A stretch of 47,904 bases of DNA from Microbacterium sp. 13-71-7. GTDB lineage: Bacteria; Actinomycetota; Actinomycetes; Actinomycetales; Microbacteriaceae. The stretch is taken from assembly GCF_002257455.1 (NCBI RefSeq), contig NZ_NCKN01000003.1, forward strand, positions 1-47,904, in the 5' to 3' direction. The notes beneath the pieces were generated by a model, which worked only from the letters and a program-made list of their open reading frames with translations, was not told the DNA's origin and made no database searches. Positions within the stretch are counted from its first letter, which is position 1; each line of letters opens with the position of its first letter. Shown in pieces: positions 8,521 through 17,320 of this stretch. A program made the translations under genes and the position numbers.

Positions 8521-9171
8521 ATGATCAACAGCGCCCTGGACATCGTCGGCGTCGTCGAGGCGACGAGCCGGGTGCTGCGCGAACGGATCCTGAACGGAAC
8601 GCTCCCCGGCGACGCGGCGGTCACCGAGGCCTGGGTGTCCGCAGAGTTCGGCATCGCGCGCCCGAGCGCCAAAGCGGCGATCGAGCAGCTCGTCGCGAGC
8701 GGGCTGCTCGTGCGGACCGCGCACCGCAGCGCCCGTGTGGCCGCGATCGACGCGGATATGGTGCGCGACGTCTACCGCACCCGCGCGCGCATGGAGAGCA
8801 TGGCGCTGCGGGAGCTCGCGGTCGACGCCCGGATCCCGGCGGCGGCCATCGCGGCCAACGACGAGATCAGCGCGTTGCCTCCGAGGCCGGATGCCGCCAC
8901 CGTCGATCCGGACATCCGCTTCCACACCGCGCTCATCGACGGGATCGAGAGCGCGCGCACCTCGCGCATGTACCGCACGCTGCTGGACGAGACGCGGCTC
9001 TGCATGGCCCAGGTGCAGGACCGCCGCCTGCTCGACGCGCATGACATCGCGGCGCAGCACCGCGCGATCCTGGACGCCGTCCGCGACCATGACGGGGATC
9101 TCGCCTCCCGGCTCCTGCACGACCACCTCGGCTCCGCCGAGGAGCGCCTGGTGGACGCACTGAGCGACTGA
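8521..9171 (+). CDS. GntR-family (FCD domain) regulator, likely lactate-responsive
   Basis: A 216-residue regulator. The winged helix-turn-helix spans about residues 10-70 (VTEAWVSAEFGIARPSAKAAI). The helical FCD ligand domain follows, with typical Arg/Glu and His residues such as RARMESMALRELA and AAQHRAILDAVRDHD. I chose ATG 8521 because TACGCT at 8509-8514 stands six bases upstream, the spacing of a leaderless transcript. A TTG start at 8473 would lie inside the operator. It is divergent from the D-lactate-dehydrogenase-like gene and probably represses it and itself. Confidence 0.88.
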   Translation: MINSALDIVGVVEATSRVLRERILNGTLPGDAAVTEAWVSAEFGIARPSAKAAIEQLVASGLLVRTAHRSARVAAIDADMVRDVYRTRARMESMALRELAVDARIPAAAIAANDEISALPPRPDAATVDPDIRFHTALIDGIESARTSRMYRTLLDETRLCMAQVQDRRLLDAHDIAAQHRAILDAVRDHDGDLASRLLHDHLGSAEERLVDALSD

Positions 9172-9193
9172 GTATCGCGTCGGATCCCGCCGC

Positions 9194-10000
9194 TCAGGCG
9201 CCGATGCCCGGCTCCGCCATCCGGTACACACCGTCGACGAGCACCGGCACGGTCGAGGACACGTCGGTCTGGGCGGCGAGCTCGACGTCCGCGCCCTGTC
9301 CCTCTTCACGCAGTTCGACGCCGCTCGACGAGGCCGTGAACAGGTGACGGGTCGCCCGGGAGAGGCCCGTGTAGGCGGCGCATGCCGCCGCGGCCTCGGG
9401 CGAGCACGCGTCGATGCCGAGCGTTCCCAGGGCGTCGATGACGGCGCCCGCCGCGAGCAGGTCCTCGACGGAGAACCGCACGGTCTCGTCGTCGCGCACC
9501 TCGCCGCCCGCGACCACGGCGACCTTCACGCGGTGCCCGACGGCGTGCTGGTGGTCGAGGATCCACTGCGCGACGGCGGAGCGGTTGCGCAGCGAGGCGG
9601 CGAGCACCGGCACGCCGAACCGCGCGGCGGCCGCCGACAGCCGCGAGCCGTTGAACGACGGCACCACGGCCCTGCTCGCACCGAAGGCTGCGACGTTCTC
9701 GGTCGTCAGGCTCGACGGCGACAGCGTCACCCCCGCTCCCCCGCGCGGGCCGGCAAGACGGGCCTCTCCGAAGCCGTGCTCTGCGGCGATCCGTTCGGCC
9801 TCGGTGCGCGTGCCGGGGAACGGCTGCACCTCGAGCCCCTCGGTCACCGCCCGCTCCACGGTCGTCGTGAACGAGATCGCGTCGATCACCACGATGACGC
9901 CGGCTCCCTGCGCGATCGAGCGCAGGCCCTCGTGCGCCCAGTCGAAGCGCACCTCGTAGTCCTGCTGCAGCGGATGGTCGGGGCTCATCGGGGATCTCAC
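9194..10000 (-). CDS. comB: 2-phosphosulfolactate phosphatase family protein
   Basis: A 268-residue protein of the ComB family. Recognisable blocks are VIVVIDAISFTTTVERA near the N-terminus, LAGPRGGAGVTLSPSS and VVPSFNGSRLSAAA. In methanogens ComB hydrolyses 2-phosphosulfolactate in coenzyme M synthesis. Many bacteria without that pathway carry homologs of unsettled function, and that is likely here. A GTG start at 10000 is preferred because TAGCAT lies exactly six bases upstream, fitting leaderless initiation; ATG 9988 is the alternative. Neighbours give no pathway clue. Family confidence is high, physiological role low. Confidence 0.8.
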   Translation of the reverse strand: MRSPMSPDHPLQQDYEVRFDWAHEGLRSIAQGAGVIVVIDAISFTTTVERAVTEGLEVQPFPGTRTEAERIAAEHGFGEARLAGPRGGAGVTLSPSSLTTENVAAFGASRAVVPSFNGSRLSAAAARFGVPVLAASLRNRSAVAQWILDHQHAVGHRVKVAVVAGGEVRDDETVRFSVEDLLAAGAVIDALGTLGIDACSPEAAAACAAYTGLSRATRHLFTASSSGVELREEGQGADVELAAQTDVSSTVPVLVDGVYRMAEPGIGA

Positions 10001-10012
10001 CCGGGAATGCTA

Positions 10013-10088
10013 CCCGGCCGGACTCGGCGCCCCGCGCTCAGCCTCGCCGGGCTCCGGACTCCGGGCTCAGCCTCGCCGGACTCCGGGC
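10013..10088. repeat. Imperfect GC-rich tandem repeat
   Basis: Units of the type GGGCTCAGCCTCGCCGG and GGACTCCGGGCTCAG recur about three times between the ComB-family start and the VOC stop. No coding potential or promoter is evident apart from the TAGCAT of the ComB-family gene. Confidence 0.6.
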
Positions 10089-10629
10089 TCAGCGCACGTC
10101 GTCGGAACGCAGCGGCGCACTGCTCCAGGTCGACGCCGACCCGGTCAGCGCCGCGTCGAGCGATTCCTGCGCGTACCGCATGTTCTCGGCGTAGCGCGGC
10201 TCCTGCAGGCGCTGCCACATGACATCCTCCGGCACGTCCTCGACCTGGGCGGAGACCCACCAGATGTTGCCGAACGGATCCTTCACGCGCCCGCCGCGCT
10301 GCCCGAAGGCGTTGTCGCCGAGCTCGGTCACGACCGTCGCTCCGCGGTCCAGCGCTCGCACGAAGGCCGCATCGGCGTCCGCCACCCAGACGCGCAGCAG
10401 GCTCGGCATGACCGGCCAGTCCTGACGCCGGTCGAAGGCCAGCACCACGGTGTCCCCGACACGGATCTCGCCGTGCCCGATCGAGCCGTCCGCGGTCTGC
10501 ACCCGGGCGAGCTCCTCCCCCTCGAAATGCACCCGCGATGAAGTCGAGCAGTGCGCCGGTGTCGTCGGTCACGACCCAGGGCGCGACGGTCGTGTAGCCG
10601 GTGGGAGTGGCCGGATCGATCATCGCCAT
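10089..10629 (-). pseudogene. VOC/glyoxalase-family protein, frameshifted
   Basis: The gene begins with ATG 10629 behind GAGAGG and reads MAMIDPATPTGYTTVAPWV through ALLDFIAGAF. The frame then breaks, and the rest of the family continues in another frame as EGEELARVQTADGSIGHGEI, ending at 10089. The total of 541 bases is one more than a multiple of three. The break maps to the AAA at 10525-10527 (TTT in the gene): removing one base joins the frames into AFEGEELARV, as expected for VOC proteins. The joined product would be about 179 residues, resembling the PhnB/glyoxalase-like group (later motif GGRVKDPFGNIWW). This is either a true frameshift or a one-base sequence error. A GTG at 10532 could start a truncated product lacking the first beta-alpha unit. 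Confidence 0.8.
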
Positions 10630-10734
10630 GGGGGATCCTCTCGTCGTGATCCCGAGCCTACGGACGGCCTCCGACATCGGACCGGATACCCTGTATTCCG
10701 CCGATCCGCCGCCGCAGACCACCCGAGGAGGGCG

Positions 10735-11682
10735 ATGTTCGACAGCCCGCTCTCCGCCTCCGCGTACGAGGTGCTCGGCGTCGTCGCGAGCGCCTCCGAC
10801 GAGGAGCTGCGCCGCGCCTACCGGCTGCAGCTGCGCCGCACGCACCCCGATACGGGGGGCGATGCGACCGTGTTCATCCAGGTGCAGCGCGCCTGGGAGC
10901 TCGTCGGCACGCCCGAGCTCCGCGCCGCCTACGACCGCGGGCACGGGTTCTCCGAGGACGAGGTCGCGTGGGACGGCTGGCGCGCGCCCGCCGCGCGCAC
11001 CGACACCCGCCCGCGTGCGAAGGCCTACGGCGAGGCGGGCGCGAGCCGGCGGCGTCACTACGTCGCGCAGGTGCACGCCTGGGCCGGATCCGACGTGCCG
11101 GATCCGTACGACCCCGCGTTCGTGCGCACGATCCCCCGCGAGCTGCGCCGGATCCTCGCGCACGCCCTCGCCGAGGAGCACACCGCCCGCTCGGTCGCCG
11201 ACCTGGGCATGGGCTTCACCGCGTGGCACGACGTGGCCGTGCCCGGCGGCCCTTCCCCGACCGACGCTCCCACGGCCGGGTCGGCCCCGGCACCCCCCGA
11301 CGCGCTCGATCACATCGTGCTCGGCCCGTCCGGGCTCTACGGCCTGATGTCGGCCGACTTCGGCGAGATCGCGCGCTTCCGCGGCGGCGAGGTGATCGGG
11401 TCCGGACCCCGCGCCCCGATCACGGCGCTCGTGACGCAGGTGCGCACGGTCGCGCGCGCGGCGCGGGTGCGCTTCGGCGGCGCGATCCTGGTGCTCCCCG
11501 ACGACGACCTGGCCCAGGCGATGACCCCGCTCGGCGCGATCCGCGGCACGACCGTGGTGGTCTCGCGCCGCAGCACGCTCCGCACCCTGCTGCGCTCCGG
11601 CGTGCCGGGATCCCGGACGATCGGCGGCACCGAGCTGTTCGACGTGCGCACCCGGATCCAGCAGACCGTCCGCTTCGCCTGA
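10735..11682 (+). CDS. J-domain protein with NERD-like C-terminal region
   Basis: A 315-residue protein whose first 70 residues form a J domain (SAYEVLGVVASASDEELRRA, then the HPD tripeptide and RAWELVGTPELRAAYDRGHG). J domains stimulate Hsp70 ATPases. There is no Gly/Phe region or zinc finger, so it is not a canonical DnaJ. The C-terminal part (HIVLGPSGLYGLMSADFGEI onward) resembles NERD-type nuclease-related domains in its opening strand pattern, but I see no clear catalytic set. ATG 10735 has a strong Shine-Dalgarno, GAGGAGG at 10725-10731. Its partner is unknown. Confidence 0.75.
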   Translation: MFDSPLSASAYEVLGVVASASDEELRRAYRLQLRRTHPDTGGDATVFIQVQRAWELVGTPELRAAYDRGHGFSEDEVAWDGWRAPAARTDTRPRAKAYGEAGASRRRHYVAQVHAWAGSDVPDPYDPAFVRTIPRELRRILAHALAEEHTARSVADLGMGFTAWHDVAVPGGPSPTDAPTAGSAPAPPDALDHIVLGPSGLYGLMSADFGEIARFRGGEVIGSGPRAPITALVTQVRTVARAARVRFGGAILVLPDDDLAQAMTPLGAIRGTTVVVSRRSTLRTLLRSGVPGSRTIGGTELFDVRTRIQQTVRFA

Positions 11683-11993
11683 GCCCCGCGGAGCTCCGCC
11701 CCCGCGGAGCGTCCCCGCGTCGCGGCCCCGCGTCGCCTGCCCCGGCCTGCGTCGCTGCCGCCACCTGCGTCGGCGCCCCCTCAGGCGATCCGCGCCCCCT
11801 CTGGCGGACGTCACTGCGAGGGGGCGTCGAAACTGCGAGGGGGCGTCGACGTCTTGCGGCCCCGACGAGGCGAGCGCCCCGCGGCGCAGCCGCCGCCCCC
11901 GGCACGGGACTCAGGCCCATGGTCACCGCTGCGGCGACGCGACATCATGGGGGTGCGCGTCATGCGCATCGCGAGGGGCGAAGAGGAGAGGCG
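11683..11993. other. Intergenic region with GC-rich repeats
   Basis: This 311-base stretch between the J-domain gene and the sensor kinase has no convincing gene. It starts with low-complexity CCCCGCGGAGC-type sequence and contains the four-unit repeat element annotated at 11771-11850. It ends with the Shine-Dalgarno AGAGGAGAG of the kinase gene. Confidence 0.7.
11771..11850. repeat. Four-unit GC inverted-repeat element, 19-bp pitch (copy A)
   Basis: Two units with the core GCGCCCCCTC (11773 and 11792) face two identical units CTGCGAGGGGGCGTCGA (11814 and 11833). Centres of the C and G runs lie at 11778, 11797, 11822 and 11841, giving spacing 19-25-19 around a central ACGTCA. A second copy with the same spacing lies at 18734-18814. 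Confidence 0.85.
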
Positions 11994-13739
11994 ATGGCGG
12001 ATCCGGGAACCGTCGACCTGCCCTCCGCCGTGCGCCCGCGCGGCGGGTCGGAGCGCCCGCTTCCGGCCGCCCTCGTCATGATCGCCGCGTTCGCGCTGCT
12101 GCTGGGCGTGGTCGAACTCGGCATCGGGCTGCGCACCCCCGACACGCTCTGGGTGGTCGCGCTGTTCACCGGCGTCTTCTGGATCTGGGTCGCCGCGGGC
12201 CTGCTCGCGTGGTGGCGCCGCCCGCACAACAACACGGGCCTGCTGCTCGTGGTCGGCGGGATCGCCCTGTTCCTCGCCGGTCTCGTGAACCTCGGGGTCG
12301 ACGCGCTCTCGGTGCTGAGCGCGATCTTCGCGACCAGTCCGCTCGCGATGACCATGCATCTGCTGCACGCGTTCCCGTCCGGGCGCCTGCGCGGCCGGCT
12401 GTCGATCACCACCGTCGTGCTGGGCTGGGTGGCCTGCCCCGTGTTCCAGCTCGTCCTCGTCCTGCTCTCCGCGACGACCCCGGGGGCCGTCCCGGCGGTC
12501 GCCGCCGTGCAGAAGACCCTGGGGATCACCGTCATGGTGCTCACCGCGATCGTGCTGGCCCGCCGTCTCGTCCTCGCCGATCCGGGCCACCGGCGCGTGC
12601 TGCTGCCCCTGTTCGGCTACGGCATCGTCGCCGTGCTGCTGCTCGCCTTCGCACCCACGATCGTCGGCGCCCTCGGGTGGGATCCGTCGCTCGGCGGGGT
12701 GACGCAGCTCATCGTCTCCGCGGCGATCCCCGTCGCGTTCCTGCTCGGGGTGCTGCTCGGCGGGTTCCGCCGCACCGGCGCGCTGGAGCCGCTGAGCGCC
12801 TGGCTCGGCATCACCGGCGCGGGCGGCCCCGCGGTCGCCCGCGCGCTGGCCGGCACCCTCGGCGACGACTCGCTGCGGGTCGTCTACTGGTCGGCGGAGC
12901 GCGACGAGTACGTCGACGAGACCGGCGGCCAGGTCGACCCCGCCCAGCGCGGACCGGACCGCGGCTGGTGCGAGATCCGGGTCGACTCCCGGCTCGTCGG
13001 CGCGATCGTCTACGACACCCGGATGACGGCGGATCCGGCGCCGGTGCGGCGTGCGGGCGACGTGCTCGCGATCGCGATCGACCGCGAGCGCCTCACCGCC
13101 GAGCTGCTCGCGAGCAACGACGCTCTCACCCAGTCGCGGATCCGCCTCGTCGAGACCGCCGACCGGGAGCGCTCGCGCATCGCGCAGGACCTGCACGACG
13201 GCATCCAGGTGCAGCTCGTGCTGCTGGCCCTCGCCGCGCAGACCATCGCCAACGCCCCCGACGCGAGCGCGGAGACCAGTGAGGCCTCGGCGCGACTGAG
13301 GCACGGCATCGACGAGGCCGCCGCGGACCTCCGCCGCCTCGTGCACAACGTGCTGCCGGTCACCCTCACCGAACGCGGGCTGACCGCCGCCGCGGAGGAC
13401 CTCGTCGATCGGCTGGCGATCCCGGCGACCCTCGAGACCGACGTCGAGGATGCGGCGATCTCGTCGACCACCGCGCACACCGCGTACTTCATCATCGCCG
13501 AGACCCTGACGAACACGGTCAAGCATTCGAAGGCATCGTGGGTGCGCGTCATCCTGCACACCGACGCGGGCCGGCTGCACATCGTCGTCCGCGACAACGG
13601 CGTGGGCGGGGCGAGCGTCGACCGCGGCGCGGGCCTGCGCGGCCTGCTCGACAGGGTCGACGCCCTGGGTGGCAGCCTGCGCATGCGATCGGAGCCGGGC
13701 CACGGCACCGAGGTGAGGGTGGAGCTGCCATGCGCGTGA
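11994..13739 (+). CDS. Sensor histidine kinase, NarL-type (HisKA_3)
   Basis: A 581-residue membrane kinase. The first 270 residues carry seven or eight hydrophobic segments. A soluble region follows, then the dimerisation helix ERSRIAQDLHDGIQVQL with phosphoacceptor His401, and an HATPase domain with the N box (ETLTNTVKHSKA) and G boxes (DNGVGGASV, GAGLRGLLDRV, GHGTEVRV). It transfers phosphate to the response regulator at 13730, whose start lies within its last ten bases. AGAGGAG precedes ATG 11994. The multi-pass N-terminus suggests sensing of a membrane or cell-surface signal, but no ligand domain is recognised. Confidence 0.9.
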   Translation: MADPGTVDLPSAVRPRGGSERPLPAALVMIAAFALLLGVVELGIGLRTPDTLWVVALFTGVFWIWVAAGLLAWWRRPHNNTGLLLVVGGIALFLAGLVNLGVDALSVLSAIFATSPLAMTMHLLHAFPSGRLRGRLSITTVVLGWVACPVFQLVLVLLSATTPGAVPAVAAVQKTLGITVMVLTAIVLARRLVLADPGHRRVLLPLFGYGIVAVLLLAFAPTIVGALGWDPSLGGVTQLIVSAAIPVAFLLGVLLGGFRRTGALEPLSAWLGITGAGGPAVARALAGTLGDDSLRVVYWSAERDEYVDETGGQVDPAQRGPDRGWCEIRVDSRLVGAIVYDTRMTADPAPVRRAGDVLAIAIDRERLTAELLASNDALTQSRIRLVETADRERSRIAQDLHDGIQVQLVLLALAAQTIANAPDASAETSEASARLRHGIDEAAADLRRLVHNVLPVTLTERGLTAAAEDLVDRLAIPATLETDVEDAAISSTTAHTAYFIIAETLTNTVKHSKASWVRVILHTDAGRLHIVVRDNGVGGASVDRGAGLRGLLDRVDALGGSLRMRSEPGHGTEVRVELPCA

Positions 13740-14395
13740 TCATCGGCGAGGACGAGGTGCTGCTGCGCGAAGGCCTGCGCCATCTGCTCGCACAGGACGG
13801 ATTCGAGGTCGTGGCGGCCGTCGGCGACGCCGCGGCGCTGCTGGAGCAGGTGGATCTGCTCCAGCCGGACCTCGTGATCACCGACATCCGGATGCCTCCG
13901 ACCCACACCGACGAAGGCCTGATCGCCGCGCTCCGGATCCGCGAGACGCATCCGGGGATCCCCGTCGTCGTCCTCTCGCAGTACGTGCAGCGCCGCTACG
14001 CGACCGAGCTGCTCGATCAGAACGGCGGCGGCTTCGGCTATCTGCTCAAGCAGCGCATCGCCGACGTCACCACGTTCACCGCCGACCTGCGCCGCGTCGC
14101 GGCCGGCGGCACGGCCCTGGATCCCGAGGTCGTCGCCGTGCTGGTCACCCGCGCGAGCCGGGCGAGCGGGGCGGTCGGATCGCTCACCCCGCGCCAGCTC
14201 GAGGTGCTCTCGCTCATGGCGGAGGGGCGCAGCAACGCGCGGATCGCGACGGAGCTGTTCCTCTCCGAGAAGGCGGTCGTCCAGCACACCTCGCACATCT
14301 ACACCGCGCTGGGCCTGCCCGTCGACGGCGAGGACCACCGCAGGGTGCTCGCCGTCCTGCGCTTCCTGGCGTCCGTGGCGGAGGAGTACCGCTGA
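13730..14395 (+). CDS. Response regulator, NarL/FixJ family
   Basis: A 221-residue regulator: receiver domain (residues 1-120) with acidic pocket GEDE near residues 6-9 and phosphoacceptor Asp52 in DLVITDIRMP, then a LuxR-type helix-turn-helix (LTPRQLEVLSLMAEGRSNAR and IATELFLSEKAVVQHTSHIY). It is the partner of the preceding kinase, overlapping it by ten bases and presumably translationally coupled. Its targets are not evident. The serine-hydrolase genes next door are on the other strand and end facing it. Confidence 0.92.
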   Translation: MRVIIGEDEVLLREGLRHLLAQDGFEVVAAVGDAAALLEQVDLLQPDLVITDIRMPPTHTDEGLIAALRIRETHPGIPVVVLSQYVQRRYATELLDQNGGGFGYLLKQRIADVTTFTADLRRVAAGGTALDPEVVAVLVTRASRASGAVGSLTPRQLEVLSLMAEGRSNARIATELFLSEKAVVQHTSHIYTALGLPVDGEDHRRVLAVLRFLASVAEEYR

Positions 14396-14429
14396 GGCGG
14401 ATCCGATACCCGCTGCGAGGGGCACCGCG

Positions 14430-14543
14430 TTTCGTCTCGCTGCGCTCGCTCAACGACCCCGGGCGAGGGCTGCGCTCGCGACCCCGGGCGGGGGCTGGAT
14501 CGCTCCCCCGGGCGGGGGCTGGATCGCTCAACGGCCCCGGGGC
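14430..14543. repeat. GC-rich tandem repeat, about 25-bp period
   Basis: Between the convergent response-regulator and serine-hydrolase ends, about three units of the type CCCCGGGCGGGGGCTGGATC follow a TCTCGCTGCGCTCGCTCAAC segment. I recall similar CTCGCTGCGCTCGCTCAACGA segments as recurrent intergenic sequence in related genomes, but this window shows only one. Confidence 0.65.
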
Positions 14544-15881
14544 CTACTTCCGCGGCGGCGGCGCGTACGCCGTGCCCAGCTCGGTGGTGAGGGCGACCAG
14601 GAGCCGCACCGCGGGCGTCTGGCAGATCGCGTCGCCGGGGTCGTCGGTGAGCGTGGGCGACGTCGTGCAGCCGCCCGACGCGATGTCGCTGTTGGTCTGC
14701 ACCGCGACGGTGGTGTCCGTCGCGGTGTCGTAGAAGAGCGAGGTGTTGTAGCCGGAGAGATCGCCGGTGTGTCCGACCCACCCCTGCGAACAGCTCATCC
14801 CGAAGCCGTAGCCGATCGGCGAGAAGGACGTCAGCCGCAGGGTCTGCGTCTTCGCGTCGACCAGCCCCTGCCCGGTGCCGAGGGCGCGGCCCATCGTCAG
14901 CAGATCGTCGATGTCGGAGATGATCTCGCCGGCGGTGAAGCTCCACGACGGGTTCCAGTCCGTGGAGTCGGTCGGGGCGTCGGGGGTCGCGGTGTTGCCG
15001 TTCAGCGTGTACCCGTGCGCATACGGCTCCGGCAGGGCGGCCGAAGTTCCCGGCCACGACGTGTTCGTCAGGTGCAGCGGGTCGAAGATCCGCGCCTGCA
15101 TGACCGTGCCGATGTCCTGGCCGGTCACCTTCTCGATCACCTTCCCGAGGAGCACCGTGTTCGTGTTCGAGTAGGCGAAGCTCTCCCCCGGCGGGAACAG
15201 CGGCGAGACGGCGGCGCCCGCCTCGATCACCTCCTCCGGCGTGTAGACCGCGGTCGGATCCGCGAAGTACTTCTGCAGGAGCTTCTCGTTCATCGTGTAG
15301 CTCGCGACGCCGCTGGTCATGTCGGCGAGCTGGGTGAGCGTGATCCTGTCGCCGTTCGGGATCCCCTCCACGTACTTCGCGATGGTGTCGGTGAGCTTCA
15401 GCCTGCCTTCGTGCGCGAGCTGAAGGACGATCGTCGCGGTGTACATCTTCGTGAGCGATGCGATGCGGGTGTGCATGCCCACCTGCATCGCGGTGCCGGC
15501 GGCCGGATCGGCGGATCCGTAGGCCTTCGTCCAGGTGCCCTCGGGCGAGCGCACTCCGACGATCGCGCCCGGGGAGGCGCCGAGGGCGAACGCCTCGGCC
15601 GCGGCCGCATCGAGTCCGGCGACGGTCTCCGCAGGCAGCGCGGCCGTCGTCTTCGCGCCGGGCTTCGCGGCGATGGTCCTGGCCGGATCCGCGACGCACG
15701 CGGCCGCGGCGGTGGGCGCCGGGGTCGCCGACGGCGAGGGCGTGCCCGGCGACGCGGTGGAGGGGCCGGAGCAGCCGGCCAGGACGAGCGCTCCGGCGAC
15801 GGCGGCGAGCGCCAGGATCCGGCGCAGGTCGCGCGGGGTGCGGCGGGAGTCGCGCAGCACGCGGCGGGGGGACGGCATCAT
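14544..15881 (-). CDS. Serine hydrolase lipoprotein (beta-lactamase/DD-peptidase family) 1
   Basis: A 445-residue lipoprotein (lipobox LAGC, Cys37) with the serine beta-lactamase/penicillin-binding fold. Motifs are SLTK with nucleophile Ser142 and Lys145, YSNTN as the YxN element, and GHTGDLSGYN as the HTG element. Such proteins act outside the membrane on peptidoglycan peptides, D-amino-acid peptides or esters; true beta-lactamase activity is not implied. It closely resembles the gene at 17321, sharing CVADP after the signal, four matching cysteines and the ELGT ending. Its Shine-Dalgarno GGAGGT overlaps the end of the upstream hydrolase gene, so the two are coupled. The second ATG (15878) has better spacing. 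Confidence 0.88.
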   Translation of the reverse strand: MMPSPRRVLRDSRRTPRDLRRILALAAVAGALVLAGCSGPSTASPGTPSPSATPAPTAAAACVADPARTIAAKPGAKTTAALPAETVAGLDAAAAEAFALGASPGAIVGVRSPEGTWTKAYGSADPAAGTAMQVGMHTRIASLTKMYTATIVLQLAHEGRLKLTDTIAKYVEGIPNGDRITLTQLADMTSGVASYTMNEKLLQKYFADPTAVYTPEEVIEAGAAVSPLFPPGESFAYSNTNTVLLGKVIEKVTGQDIGTVMQARIFDPLHLTNTSWPGTSAALPEPYAHGYTLNGNTATPDAPTDSTDWNPSWSFTAGEIISDIDDLLTMGRALGTGQGLVDAKTQTLRLTSFSPIGYGFGMSCSQGWVGHTGDLSGYNTSLFYDTATDTTVAVQTNSDIASGGCTTSPTLTDDPGDAICQTPAVRLLVALTTELGTAYAPPPRK

Positions 15882-15882
15882 C

Positions 15883-17124
15883 TCAACCTCCGTAGATGCT
15901 CTTCATGAGCGAGGTGGCGATCGTGGCGGCGGGCGGTCGCCCGTCGGCGGCGGGGGCGAGGTTCGTCCAGACGACGATCGTCACCTTCTGCACGGGGTCG
16001 TACCCCATGAACGAGTTGTAGCCCGGCAGCTCCCCGGTGTGACCGTAGAGCGGGCCGATCTTCGCGATCCCCCAGCCGTACTTCGGGTCCGGGAGGGAGA
16101 CCGGGACCGGCTGCACGCTGGCCAGGCGCTCCTTCTGCAGGGTCGGCCCGAGCAGAGCGCCGGAACCGAGCGCCTCGACCCAGTGCGCGAGATCGCGGAT
16201 CGTGGAGATTCCGGCGCCGGCGGCACCGGCCCACGACGGGTTGAGGTCCGTGGTGTCGCTCGGCAGCAGCGTGCCGGCCTTCGCCTGGGCGAGCTGGTCC
16301 GGCGGCAGCGCGCTCGACTCCATGGTGTCGACGTTCGTCGAGTACATGTAGCCGTGCGAGTACGGCTCCGGCAGCGAGGCGTCCGCGATGTCGGGGTAGG
16401 AGGTCTCCCGCAGACCGAGCGGCTCGAACAGCCGCTCCCGGAAGATCTGGGCGAGCGGCTTGTGCTCGAGCTGCTCCGCGATGAGGCCGAGCAGCACGGT
16501 GTTGGTGTTGGAGTAGTTCCAGCCTTCGCCCGGGGCGAAGGTCGGCGGCTCGGCGAGACCCATGGCCACGAGCTCCTCGGGATTCCAGGCGCGCTGCGGC
16601 TGGGTGTCGAGGGCCCGGTTGAGTTCGAGCGTCGTCGTGTAGTTCGCCAGCCCGCTGCGCATCGTGAGCAGCTGTTCGATCGTGATCGAGCCGCCGTTCG
16701 GCACGTCGGGGCGGTACTTCGCGACCTTGTCGGCGAGCGCGATCCTCCCCTCCTGCACGAGCTGCAGGATGACGGTCCCGGTCATCGTCTTCGTGTTGGA
16801 TCCGATCCGGAAGTGGTCGTCCAGGGAGACGGGCGTGGATCCGTGCAGCTGGGTCACGCCGTAGGTCGCGGTGACCTCTCCTTGCGGCGTGCGCACGAGC
16901 ATTGCCGCTCCCGGCACGCCGAGCTCGGTCGCGAGCGCGTCGAATCGCGTGCGCAGGGCGCCGGCGTCCGTGGTCACGCTGCCCGTGGTGGCACTGCCCT
17001 CGGATGCGGAAGGGGACGCGACGGCGCCCGAAGCGCCGCCGCTCGCACATCCCGACACGATCAGTCCGATCGCCAGGAGGGCGGCTGCCGCCGCGCCCCG
17101 TCGCACCCCGGTCTCCGCCATCAT
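15883..17124 (-). CDS. Serine hydrolase lipoprotein (beta-lactamase/DD-peptidase family) 2
   Basis: A 413-residue lipoprotein (lipobox VSGC, Cys26). Catalytic motifs are SNTK with Ser109 and Lys112, YSNTN, and GHTGELPGYN. It lacks the CVADP block and the cysteine set of its two neighbours, so it is the more distant paralog. I chose ATG 17124 for the Shine-Dalgarno GAGGAGG six bases upstream and because it starts the signal peptide properly; a longer in-frame start at 17193 adds an unlikely extension. It is the first gene of the leftward two-gene operon and is divergent from the third hydrolase at 17321. Confidence 0.88.
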   Translation of the reverse strand: MMAETGVRRGAAAAALLAIGLIVSGCASGGASGAVASPSASEGSATTGSVTTDAGALRTRFDALATELGVPGAAMLVRTPQGEVTATYGVTQLHGSTPVSLDDHFRIGSNTKTMTGTVILQLVQEGRIALADKVAKYRPDVPNGGSITIEQLLTMRSGLANYTTTLELNRALDTQPQRAWNPEELVAMGLAEPPTFAPGEGWNYSNTNTVLLGLIAEQLEHKPLAQIFRERLFEPLGLRETSYPDIADASLPEPYSHGYMYSTNVDTMESSALPPDQLAQAKAGTLLPSDTTDLNPSWAGAAGAGISTIRDLAHWVEALGSGALLGPTLQKERLASVQPVPVSLPDPKYGWGIAKIGPLYGHTGELPGYNSFMGYDPVQKVTIVVWTNLAPAADGRPPAATIATSLMKSIYGG

Positions 17125-17320
17125 CGTGAGCCTCCTCGTCGCGCACATCGGAACCCCGCATGTGCGGATCCGGCCCCCGATCCCCTCGAGCATCCCCTGC
17201 GATCACCAGTCTCGCGGGGCAGGGCGCGGGCCGGAATGGGCCTACGTCTATTCCTCACGGGCGCGGCCGGTGCCAGAGTCTCGTATGGGAGAGGACTGAT
17301 CCGCCTGAAGGAGCTCCGCC

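Noticed and set aside
17125..17193. N-terminal extension of the second serine hydrolase
   Set aside because: The longer start would put a non-hydrophobic tail before the lipoprotein signal. ATG 17124 has GAGGAGG at ideal spacing.
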